A stretch of 64,000 nt of DNA, from assembly GCA_963781785.1 (NCBI GenBank), contig CAWAHD010000002.1, positions 4,278,001 through 4,342,000 on the forward strand, given 5' to 3'. The notes below the pieces were generated by a model. It was not told the origin of the DNA. It searched no databases and saw only the letters and a program-made list of their open reading frames with translations. Every line of letters begins with the position of its first letter. The stretch's first letter is position 1. This stretch comes from CAWAHD01 sp963781785. GTDB taxonomy: Bacteria; Planctomycetota; Planctomycetia; Isosphaerales; Isosphaeraceae. This document shows positions 40,133 through 47,361 of the stretch, piece after piece. Both the position numbers and the translations under genes were made by a program.

Positions 40133-40176
40133 GCCATAAGGGATTCGAACCCATGACCTCTTGCATGCCATGCAAG
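40133..40176 (-). repeat. att-like tRNA-Ala(GGC) 3' half, copy 3
   Basis: On the minus strand CTTGC-ATGGCAT-GCAAG is followed by AGGTCATGGGTTCGAATCCC and a short acceptor-like tail, TTATGGC. The anticodon stem is complete, the D half is absent and the T stem has a mismatch. It begins at the same CTTGCATGGCAT as the other copies. Confidence 0.7.
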
Positions 40177-40288
40177 CGGGCAAGATGAACGCAAAGTGTT
40201 TAGAAGCAGCGATTTACAGCATCGTCCGTCGCCGAAAGCTTTTCCAGGAATTCTCAGGATTTACAGCGATTTTCGCTGGTTTCTTACG

Positions 40289-40311
40289 GTTTTGGAGTCG
40301 GACTCCAAAAC
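40289..40311. promoter_or_regulatory. Perfect 23-base palindrome containing GTTTTGGAGTC
   Basis: GTTTTGGAGTC, one central G and GACTCCAAAAC form two perfect 11-base arms. The same undecamer occurs twice at the other side of the island (46223 and 46281). A protein-binding site for integration, excision or the small HTH regulators at 45.7-46.3 kb is the likeliest meaning. Confidence 0.5.
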
Positions 40312-40516
40312 GTGATAACAACATATGTTTGCACTTTGCTTTTAGGCTCCGGCCATAAGGGGGTTTTGTTGCGCCGATCGGATCAGTAGCTCCTTGTAGC
40401 CGTCGTCGGATCGAGGCATGATTCGTTAACTGCGTGGGGTCAGAGGGGACGGCTGAACACGCCGTCTCCACCCCTTCCATGAGCAATGGCCCGGCGACTT
40501 CGGTTGGAGCGCTGCG

Positions 40517-40900
40517 ATGACAATCTTGGAACGAAAGCTGAAAGCCCTCGAATTCTTCAAGGACTGGAGCAACTATATGCTCGTGACCACAGTCGCTGCA
40601 ATTGGATGGGTAACTTCGAAGGAGGCGTCAGCCGACATGTGGACAAGACCTTGGGTAAAGCCGCTCTGCATATGGGCTTTCGGTCTGTCGTCTCTCTTTG
40701 CCATTTTGACCCTCGCCGTAATTCCTCTCATCATCGATAGTATGGATAAGGAGAAGGCGTCAATTTATGAGGAGAAGCCTTCATTTAAGCTGCTATGGTT
40801 GTGGGGTCCAAAGATACCGATCAAGCTAAAGGTTGTTTGTTGGCCGCAACACATTCTATTTATGATAGGTATTATCTTCTATGTGATCGGAAGATGCTGA
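40517..40900 (+). CDS. Small membrane protein of unknown function
   Basis: This 127-residue protein has GGAG 8 bases before its ATG. Three hydrophobic segments are visible: YMLVTTVAAIGWVTS, CIWAFGLSSLFAILTLAVIP and HILFMIGIIFYVIG. The connecting loops are short and charged. The surrounding ~800 bases are clearly poorer in G+C than the rest of the window, which marks them as acquired. It resembles no family I can name. It lies alone between tRNA-Ala fragment 3 and the transposon-like module. Confidence 0.6.
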   Translation: MTILERKLKALEFFKDWSNYMLVTTVAAIGWVTSKEASADMWTRPWVKPLCIWAFGLSSLFAILTLAVIPLIIDSMDKEKASIYEEKPSFKLLWLWGPKIPIKLKVVCWPQHILFMIGIIFYVIGRC

Positions 40901-41170
40901 TTTTCCGTTACAACGGCGGAGCTTGGCTGCTCAACCTTAGTCCCGGCTGGGTTTCTTACGTCGATAAATGAAATGACGCTTGACTGTTATTGCAATCTGC
41001 AATAGCCTCCATCTGCACGGGCGTGAGAGTGAGCACGATAATCGAGGACACTCTGATCAAGATAATCGATGGTTCATCGCTCGCCGGATGATCGGCCGGA
41101 GTACCGGTGGCCTCTTCTCTGATCGGTCGTTTGACGGGGTGGTGCGGAGACAATGCCGCGTAGCGGTTTC

Positions 41171-41545
41171 TCACCAGCGCCGGATCCAGGGCACTTCACG
41201 ACCGAGCCTCTGGCAGAGGTCGATGGCCGCGTGATGTAGGGGCAGCTTGGTAGCAACGGCCCAGAGATCGAGCTGGTTGCCATGGCTGTGGCAGCCATGG
41301 CAGTAGTAACGACCGGTGGCCAGGTTTACTGAAAAGCAGCGACTGCGCCGGGACGCGGACTCGTGCAACGGGCAGACGCCGTAGCACTGCGCACCGCATC
41401 GAGCCGAGGGCTGGAACCCGAGGAGCGTCAGGACCTGCTCCATCGTGATTTCGGCGCGCAGCACGTTGAAGTCTACGCCGGGCACGGGTGATCCTGTCTC
41501 GGTGGAAGTGACGCGCTCCATTGGAATCGTTCCGTTCCCTCTCAA
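41171..41545 (-). CDS. Stand-alone CHC2-type primase zinc finger protein
   Basis: This protein of about 125 residues contains one DnaG-like zinc-binding domain: CPLH (C and H), then CFSVNLATGRYYCHGCHSHG (CxxC), in the order of the primase CHC2 motif, followed by helix DLWAVATKL. There is no TOPRIM catalytic domain, so it cannot be a primase alone. It may deliver DNA to, or be a targeting/primer-binding part of, the ATPase complex upstream. It is last in the run, 36 bases after the RepA-like gene. Confidence 0.7.
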   Translation of the reverse strand: MRGNGTIPMERVTSTETGSPVPGVDFNVLRAEITMEQVLTLLGFQPSARCGAQCYGVCPLHESASRRSRCFSVNLATGRYYCHGCHSHGNQLDLWAVATKLPLHHAAIDLCQRLGREVPWIRRW

Positions 41546-41581
41546 CTCTCTATGGGGAACGGGAACGGCCCATCCAATCGA

Positions 41582-42565
41582 TCAATCCCGGCGCTGCCAA
41601 CCTGCGGGCGTGCGGCACAGCCGGCCAGCTTGCTCCAGCGACTCAAGCACCTCGCCCAGGCGCTCATTCTTGACCCCGAGGGTATCCCGGATCCTGGCTC
41701 GCGTCGCGGTCGCGCCCTGACCCAGAAGGTCCAGCATGCGCTCCTCGAGGCTGGGCTGCTTGCCGTCCGTGGCAACCTTGGTCGAACCATCCCGCAGCTC
41801 CCCGATGACTTCCAGGTGGGTCGTCTCGGCGTCAGTCGTAACCAGTTGCAGACAGACCGGCGCTGACGCTGGCGCGGCGCGGTGCTCGCTGGAGAGCACC
41901 AGTTGTTCCCTGGCTCGCCGGAGGTAGAGGTTCGAGTCGCCGAAGGCATGGATGTCGCCGGAGCCGCGCAACCCCTGGCCGGCGGCCACTCCTCCGACGG
42001 CATTCTTGCGCGTGTGATGCACCAAGAGGACCGAGAGATCGAGGTCCCTTTGCAACGACCGGAAGTACGCCAACAACTCGGCCACTTCGCCTGCGTTGTT
42101 CTCATCGATGCCGTGCAGCCGCACCAAGGGATCCAACAGCAGGAGCCGGGGCCGGAGCCGCCTGGCGGTCTCCTTGAGCCTGGTGCGGTCGGCACTCCGG
42201 TCAAGCCGGAGCAGAGGCGCCGTGATCACGTGGATGCACACCTGGCTCAGTTCCAAACCGCGATGCCGGGCCATCCCCTCGACGCGCTCGCGCACGACCG
42301 GCAGTGCGTCTTCAGCCAGGTAAGCCAGGACCGGCCCCGGGTCCGGCGCGGCATACCTTCCCAGGCATGCCGTGCCGGTGGCAACGCTCAAGGCAATGTC
42401 CAGCCCCAGCCAGGTCTTGGCGCACTTGGGAGCGCCGCCGATCACGCCAACCGAGCTTGCTCCCCAGAGCTGCTCGACAAGCCAGCGATGGCCGCTTTCC
42501 CCGCTCTCAATCTCTCCCACACGCACGACCGGAAGGGGTTGATCCGCAGTCGCGGGCATCTTCAC
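41582..42565 (-). CDS. RepA/KaiC-like AAA_25 ATPase with C-terminal winged helix
   Basis: This 327-residue RecA-fold ATPase has Walker A IGGAPKCAKTWL, Walker B RLLLLDPLVRLHG and the following VLLVHHTRK strand, which matches the hexameric replicative helicase RepA of RSF1010 and the AAA_25 family. The last ~60 residues form a winged helix (ARIRDTLGVKNERLGEVLESLEQAGRL). The start overlaps the stop of the ExeA-like gene by 4 bases. A helicase-like partner in a transposon suggests that it remodels DNA or the target during movement; not proven. Confidence 0.75.
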   Translation of the reverse strand: MKMPATADQPLPVVRVGEIESGESGHRWLVEQLWGASSVGVIGGAPKCAKTWLGLDIALSVATGTACLGRYAAPDPGPVLAYLAEDALPVVRERVEGMARHRGLELSQVCIHVITAPLLRLDRSADRTRLKETARRLRPRLLLLDPLVRLHGIDENNAGEVAELLAYFRSLQRDLDLSVLLVHHTRKNAVGGVAAGQGLRGSGDIHAFGDSNLYLRRAREQLVLSSEHRAAPASAPVCLQLVTTDAETTHLEVIGELRDGSTKVATDGKQPSLEERMLDLLGQGATATRARIRDTLGVKNERLGEVLESLEQAGRLCRTPAGWQRRD

Positions 42566-43407
42566 ACCTTCACTTTCTTCCGAAGTGCAGGGCGTGAATG
42601 CCGCGGCTCGAAGACCTCGAAATAGGACTTCTCGTCAAGCTGCGCGACCTCATGCGCCATGCCATGGGCCAAGAGCTCGGCCCCCATGATCATGAGCACG
42701 CGGTAGTTGCCCGCGCTGTGATCGACCAACGTATCCATCAGCTCGGCCGTCATGAGCGTCGGGCTGCCGGCCTTCTGGAGCGCGTGGCGGAGCAAATCCA
42801 ATAATTCATCGCGCGAGGCGGGCTCGGTCGCCAGTCGCGTCCGGATCCGACTTCCCAGCGGAACGAGCTGCTCGGAGCGCAACAGTTCCAACAGCCTGCC
42901 GTCTCCCGAGAGGACCACCGTCAACAGCGATGTCGCGTCGAAGTCGGCACTGGCGAGAATCCTCAGCTCGGCCAGGACCTCGCTGGGCATCTCCTGGGCC
43001 TCGTCGATCAAGAGCACCGGCCTGATTCGGGACGAGGTCACATGGGTCTTCCAGCGCTCGCGGAGCGCTTTGAATCCCCCCCAGCGATTGGACGGAGTGA
43101 GCTTCACCGCGAAGATATCGCCCAGCTCGCGGTAGAAGTCGGAGCTTTTCGACTGGGGCCTCTCGATCACTCCCACTGTGACGTCCCGCGCCGTGGACAG
43201 CCGCCCGGCAACAATGCGCAGCGCCACCGACTTGCCGGTGCCCGGCTCGCCCGAAATCAAAGCAAAGCCCCCTTCCTGCACCAACTGTTCGACGCGCCAG
43301 GCGAAATTGTCGATCTTGGGAGTCACCAGCAGCCCGTCGCTGGGGAGCTCCGGTGAAAACGGGTTCCATTTCAGCCCGTAGACTGAGAGGAGTTTCTTGC
43401 TATTCAT
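42562..43407 (-). CDS. ExeA/TniB-like AAA ATPase
   Basis: This 281-residue AAA+ ATPase starts with LLSVYGLKWNPFSPELP, as in ExeA/GspA and TniB-type proteins. Walker A is SGEPGTGKSVALR and Walker B is PVLLIDEAQEMP; a sensor region follows (LLTVVLSGDGRL). In transposons such proteins (TnsC, TniB, MuB, IstB) bind target DNA and activate the DDE transposase. It overlaps the transposase stop by 4 bases at its start, so the two are translationally coupled. Confidence 0.85.
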   Translation of the reverse strand: MNSKKLLSVYGLKWNPFSPELPSDGLLVTPKIDNFAWRVEQLVQEGGFALISGEPGTGKSVALRIVAGRLSTARDVTVGVIERPQSKSSDFYRELGDIFAVKLTPSNRWGGFKALRERWKTHVTSSRIRPVLLIDEAQEMPSEVLAELRILASADFDATSLLTVVLSGDGRLLELLRSEQLVPLGSRIRTRLATEPASRDELLDLLRHALQKAGSPTLMTAELMDTLVDHSAGNYRVLMIMGAELLAHGMAHEVAQLDEKSYFEVFEPRHSRPALRKKVKV

Positions 43408-44874
43408 GATGCGTCTTCTCCGTTCTCGGGAGGTGATGGCTTGGGGAGGTACGCCGGCGGCAGCCCCGTGGCGGAATACTCCTGGAGGATACGCTTCAAG
43501 AGCGGTGGCAACGGGCTGCCTTGACGTGGGTTGTCGGCTGGGGGCATTTCGGTCGCCTCAGGCTCGACACAGGCGCGGCGGCCCTCGGCGTTGGCGGCTT
43601 TGTTGATGGGATAGATCGGAGCCAGAATGGTTCCGTTGCGCTGGTCAACCAGATCGACCCGGCCGAGGTTCCAGCGGGCATACCGCACGGCGACCTCGCG
43701 CAGGTGGCGGTACCTGCCCGGAATCTCGAAGCGCACCCCCTCGACCGAGATCGTTCCGTCGCTCTGCCGCTGAATTCTCCTGGTTTCTAGTCGAAACGCA
43801 TCGCGGAGCGACTCGCTCTTTGGGCTATCGCGCAGCACCTCCGGCGCGTGGCGGAAACGGTCGACCGGCGAGCTGGAGGTCTCGCGGTGCACCGCCTTGT
43901 TGTACTCGATTTCCGCCCAGGCCTGAGTCGCCACGTTGAGGAATTCGAGCGTCAGCGACGGGACGCCGTCGAGCATATTCAACAGCCGTCCTTCGAGTGT
44001 ACCCCAGAACGCCTCTTGCTTGCCGTTCTGATAAGGGCTGTAAGGAAGCGTCCGCTCGTGGACGATTCCCAGGCGCAACAGCCCCTCGGTGAACTCGTCT
44101 GCGACCATTGCCGGACCGTTGTCAGTCAAGAGAGCACGCGGCAAACCGCGTTTCTGGATCGCCTGGGACAGCCCGTGGACGAGGTCTTCGGCGGTCTCGG
44201 AGAGGTACCACTGGATGTGGCAGCAGAGACGCGAATGATCGTCGAGGATCCCCAGGGCGATCGGGCAAAGCCAGCGACCGCCAGGAGTGAGGACCTTGAG
44301 CGAGCCGTGGTGAAAATCCAGGTGCCACAGCGAGCCGACGTAGGCGGTTTCGTAGCTGCGGATCTCGAGCGTCTGACGCCTCTGTTCGGCACGGACAGCG
44401 CCTGCGCGAGTGTTGGTCGGGAGCTTCGGCTTGCGCACCCAGCCATGGGCCAGCATGTACCGCCTTACGGTGGAATAACAGCGCAGCGGCCCCAGTGCGA
44501 GTTCGGCCTGTACCAAGGCGGCCAGATTGTCGTAGTGAAGTTGGTAACTCCAGTGCGGGTGGTTGCGATATTGGGCATGGAGCCGCTCCGCCAGTGCCGG
44601 CGGAAGGGAGACCTTGCCGCAATCCTTGCGCACGGCGCGGCGCAACGCACGGAGAGGATTATCGCGCCGCGCCGCGTAATACCAGCGTTCGATGGTGGAC
44701 GCGGCAAACTGGACATCGCAATCGGTCACGGGATGGCGCCAGGTCTTCTCTGCGAGCGCGCGGATGGCCGTTCTGAGCTGTCCGCGCAGGGGGAGAGCTG
44801 AAGAGCGAGCCGACGATGGAAAATCGGAACCGCGCCCAGTCGCCGTTGGTCGGATTTTTGGGTGTTTGGGTCAT
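43404..44874 (-). pseudogene. DDE (rve) transposase, frameshifted near the N terminus
   Basis: The catalytic triad is clear: WHLDFHHG (Asp), LLTDNGPA (Asp) and NGKQEAFW (Glu), in an integrase-core fold, followed by a Mu-transposase-type C-terminal beta barrel (VAVRYARWNLGRVDLVD). The long frame begins with GTG at 44729. Upstream, ATG 44874 starts a frame (MTQTPKNPTNGDWARF) that leads into the long one if one base is restored near 44787, giving RGQLRTAIRALAEKTWRHP before the GTG. Either the N terminus is broken, translation starts at 44729, or the assembly dropped a base in GCGCG. The relation to TniA/MuA rather than IS3 is inferred from its ATPase partner. Confidence 0.75.
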
Positions 44875-44982
44875 CACGTCTCCTCACGAAACGGGTGAAG
44901 GGTCCGCGATAACCTCTATAGCTCAGCCGGCGGAGGTGCCTGGAAAGCATCCTCTGCGTGCCGGACGCGACCAGCAGGAAAG

Positions 44983-45564
44983 CTAGCTCGGCGGGCCTGT
45001 GGCGGTCGTGATCGGAGAGAGAAAGCGCAGCAGCCGCCCCCAGCCGTCGCAGTCATCGCAGTGGTCGCAGCGGAGGAGGAAGGCGTTCAGCAGTGACAGT
45101 GGCAGGGTCGCGACATCGGCGAGCAGTTTCACGCGAGCTCCTGCAACCTTCCAGAAGTGGCTCTGGGGAAAGTGGTCGCGCCAGAACTCCTCCCAGCGGA
45201 CAATGGTCCGGCGATCGACGTCGAAGAGTGTGGAGAGCTGACGGACCCGCTGCGGCGTTGGACCGTGCCGCATCGCACTAATCAAAACGATGAACGCGCC
45301 CAGGTAGATCTTTCGGCCGAGGAACCGCACGGATGGCGGTGTGGCTCGTTTTCTGCACTGGTCTCGATTGCAGCAGAAGCTGAATCTGGTCTTGTAGGTG
45401 CCCAGCGGCGGGTCGGGGCCGCCGCGCGGCTGGCGGGGGTAGTCGGCACGGTGCAAACGTCCACCGCACCGACACCCCTGGCGGCGGGTGATCTCGGCAA
45501 GATCCTGGTCGATCGTGAAAAGAAACGCCCAGAACGTAGCGTTGAAAGGCGATGCGTGATACAT
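44983..45564 (-). CDS. Zinc-ribbon/HTH protein of the transposition module
   Basis: This 193-residue protein has two cysteine pairs in its N-terminal third (CRCGGRLHRADYPR and CCNRDQCRKR) that should bind zinc, a conserved PPSVRFLGRKIYLGAFIVL stretch, and a helix-turn-helix at ~115-145 (RQLSTLFDVDRRTIVRWEEF). The C terminus has CDHCDDCDGW, probably a further metal site. I recall very similar proteins next to this type of transposase in other planctomycetes, so it is probably a constant part of the element, perhaps an end- or target-recognition protein like TniQ. This is inference from context. Confidence 0.65.
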   Translation of the reverse strand: MYHASPFNATFWAFLFTIDQDLAEITRRQGCRCGGRLHRADYPRQPRGGPDPPLGTYKTRFSFCCNRDQCRKRATPPSVRFLGRKIYLGAFIVLISAMRHGPTPQRVRQLSTLFDVDRRTIVRWEEFWRDHFPQSHFWKVAGARVKLLADVATLPLSLLNAFLLRCDHCDDCDGWGRLLRFLSPITTATGPPS

Positions 45565-45569
45565 CTGAA

Positions 45570-45603
45570 GTACTCCGGGTTGGTTGGTATCCTTCCGGAG
45601 TAC
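45570..45603 (-). promoter_or_regulatory. Inverted repeat covering the ribosome site of the zinc-ribbon gene
   Basis: GTACTCCGG and CCGGAGTAC are perfect 9-base arms separated by 16 bases. The arm nearest the ATG contains the Shine-Dalgarno GGAG, so in mRNA a hairpin would hide it; in DNA it would be an operator. Either would control the first gene of the module. Confidence 0.5.
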
Positions 45604-45751
45604 ACCCCTCGCCGAACTCGATCAAGTGATCAGGTTCCGCGAGGGGATTTTTCTTGCCAGCCTCAGATAACTTGCTTAGGAATCGCGAATTTCACATCGA
45701 TTATCTTGGCCACGCACAGGGCGATGATGCGCGGCCAGGGATGGAGTAACT

Positions 45752-46052
45752 ATGGGTGTGATAACGATAGACGAATTATTCGATGGCCCATGGGGGATCG
45801 TCGAAAACCGGCGAAATGAAATCGAAGAAGGGCCTTACGCGACGTTTAATCGGGTCTACGAGGAAGAGGTAGCCAGCAATTTCCTTACGATTCAAAAGGT
45901 CGCCGTTCTGCTCGACTGTCATGAGAACACTGCAAGATCTTGGCTGCTCCAATGCGAAGCCCGCTATATCAAACGAGCGCGACGCGCACCTCTACTACAC
46001 GGGGGACGTCGAGGAAATCAAAATAATGCGAGCGGAGAATAAGGCCGCATGA
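45752..46052 (+). CDS. Small HTH protein, excisionase-like, one frame break
   Basis: The first frame (45752-46042) contains FLTIQKVAVLLDCHENTARSW, a MerR/excisionase-type helix-turn-helix. Near 45980 the better continuation (RDAHLYYTGDVEEIKIMRAEN) is in the next frame and ends at TGA 46052, where it overlaps the next ATG by 4 bases. A one-base shift therefore separates them. Such a ~100-residue protein would bind the element's ends or a promoter. The overlap with the next gene supports the second frame as the true end. Confidence 0.6.
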
Positions 46053-46264
46053 CCCCCGCCGACCTGCGGGCCATATGCGATTCGCTCGACGACGAGCGCG
46101 GAACGGGCGGCCAAACACAACTCGCCTGTCTTCTGGGCTGGCATCACAGCACCGTCTGGCGAAAACTTAACGGCGCTTCGCCGATCACCCAAGCCGATGA
46201 ACTGGGGATCAGGCAAGCCTTGGTTTTGGAGTCACGGCAAAAGGCTTTCCCGACAAGGACTTAG
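46049..46264 (+). CDS. Small XRE-like DNA-binding protein
   Basis: This 71-residue protein carries one helix-turn-helix: TQLACLLGWHHSTVWRKLNG, a Cro/XRE-type reading head. It starts by an ATGA overlap with the upstream HTH gene. Its 3' end contains one of the GTTTTGGAGTC repeats. A regulator of the island is likely. Confidence 0.65.
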   Translation: MTPADLRAICDSLDDERGTGGQTQLACLLGWHHSTVWRKLNGASPITQADELGIRQALVLESRQKAFPTRT

Positions 46265-46291
46265 GTACGGTTCTTAGCGGGTTTTGGAGTC
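46223..46291 (+). repeat. Two direct copies of GTTTTGGAGTC
   Basis: Identical undecamers lie at 46223-46233 and 46281-46291, 58 bases apart, one inside the end of the XRE gene. The third copy is half of the palindrome at 40289-40311. Confidence 0.6.
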
Positions 46292-46362
46292 ACAACGGAC
46301 GACGATATTTAAACCATAATACCTGTCTATCGATGTAAGTCGCTTATGCGCAACAAGTTACG

Positions 46363-46408
46363 AGTGGAGGATATGGGACTTGAACCCATGACCTCTATGC
46401 CATGCAAG
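46363..46408 (-). repeat. att-like tRNA-Ala(GGC) 3' half, copy 4
   Basis: On the minus strand CTTGCATGGCAT and AGAGGTC are followed by a perfect T arm (ATGGG-TTCAAGT-CCCAT) and ATCCTCCA. It has the same three-base gap after the anticodon loop as copy 2 and lacks the 5' half. It is the right-hand limit of the accessory region. Confidence 0.75.
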
Positions 46409-46562
46409 TGCTCTCTCCCGCGAAATGCCGCAAAACCAGCGGTTTCCGGCGTTTTCTACTCTCCACAGTTTACAGGGATCACAGGGATTCGCAAGGTTGC
46501 CAGGGTTCCTGCTGCAACTTTTGCTGCAAGTCGGGAAAAATCTCGGAGAAGCGCAGTCCCGA

Positions 46563-46922
46563 TCAGTGAACGGGATCCCCGGCCTCACCCGGTTCGTCCT
46601 CGGCCAGCTCGTCGGCAAGACTTCGTTGCGCCGAACGGCGCACCGTCAGCACATGGACGATGCCGCGTCTGATCGTGAAGAGCACACGGTACACACCATG
46701 CCGCTTGCCGTGGAGCAGCACCCGGACTTCTTCGCCGTAGACTTTGGAGTCGGGATCGACTGGGCAGCGCTGGGGATTGGCCTTCAGCATGGCGATCGAT
46801 GTGCGGAGCTTGCGCGCCCAGCGCACCGCCGTCGCCGGCGACCCCGACTGGCCGAGAATCCAGTGAGCGGCAAGCTGGATATCACGTTCCGCCCGGGGCT
46901 GGACGATGACACGGTAGGTCAT
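46563..46922 (-). CDS. ParE/RelE-family toxin
   Basis: This 119-residue protein has the RelE/ParE fold pattern: an N-terminal strand and helices (YRVIVQPRAERDIQLAAHWI), then the basic beta sheet (EEVRVLLHGKRHGVYRVLFTI and GIVHVLTVRRSAQ). ParE types inhibit gyrase and RelE types cut ribosome-bound mRNA; the sequence alone does not say which. The C terminus has a ~20-residue acidic extension. Its ATG overlaps the antitoxin stop by 4 bases. Confidence 0.88.
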   Translation of the reverse strand: MTYRVIVQPRAERDIQLAAHWILGQSGSPATAVRWARKLRTSIAMLKANPQRCPVDPDSKVYGEEVRVLLHGKRHGVYRVLFTIRRGIVHVLTVRRSAQRSLADELAEDEPGEAGDPVH

Positions 46923-47215
46923 CGACGGGCCTTGGCCCGGCGGAGATCCTTCTCAAGCGCGTCGAACACGTCATCCACCGGCGCCCCCTCGCCACCGTTG
47001 GCCGAGGCGAGGCCCTCCTTCACGGCCTGGATGGTCTCCAGCCGCTCGGCAAGATCGAAAAGCCTCTGATAGGACGCCGCGTCCTGGACCACGAGTTCGG
47101 CTTTGCCGTTGATCGTCAGCACGACGGGATTCCCGGTTTCCTTCAACTGGCGGAGAAAATCGGAGGTTTTCCGCTTGAAGTCGGTAAGGGGATGGATGTC
47201 CTGACTAAGATTCAT
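46919..47215 (-). CDS. Phd/YefM-type antitoxin
   Basis: This 98-residue protein has the Phd/YefM N-terminal dimer and DNA-binding domain (LTDFKRKTSDFLRQLKETGNPVVLTINGKAELVV, then DAASYQRLFDLAERLE) and a charged C-terminal tail that would neutralise the toxin. It precedes the toxin and should repress the pair. The pair sits just outside tRNA-Ala fragment 4. Confidence 0.9.
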   Translation of the reverse strand: MNLSQDIHPLTDFKRKTSDFLRQLKETGNPVVLTINGKAELVVQDAASYQRLFDLAERLETIQAVKEGLASANGGEGAPVDDVFDALEKDLRRAKARR

Positions 47216-47361
47216 GACGGCCTCCGACTATCGCATTGGTAAAGCATCGAATTAGATGTTATTCGATCCAGGCAGCCCTGACAAGCGAAAGCGCTGAGGG
47301 GAGCGCAGGCTGGCTGTCATCGCGGCTCTTGCGCCCAATCGACCGTGCCGTTCTGCGGATC

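Larger units (their letters stand above)
41171..45564 (-). mobile_element. Five-gene Mu/Tn7-like transposition module
   Basis: Five minus-strand genes in one tight run encode a zinc-ribbon/HTH protein, a DDE transposase, an ExeA/TniB-like AAA ATPase, a RepA/KaiC-like ATPase and a stand-alone CHC2 zinc finger. The three middle genes overlap or nearly overlap (4-base ATGA junctions at 43404-43407 and 42562-42565). A transposase with its own AAA regulator is the hallmark of Mu, Tn7, Tn5053 and IS21-type transposition; the last two genes are replication-type functions. I could not identify terminal inverted repeats, so the coordinates cover the genes only. Confidence 0.65.

Noticed and set aside
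41000..45720. Terminal inverted repeats for the transposition module
   Set aside because: I saw only a loose similarity (CGAT..TGAAAT..CGC) between 40965-40985 and 45675-45700, too weak to define ends.
40133..46408. Complete tRNA-Ala genes at the att-like sites
   Set aside because: All copies lack the D arm and the 5' acceptor strand, and two have a three-base gap in the anticodon stem.
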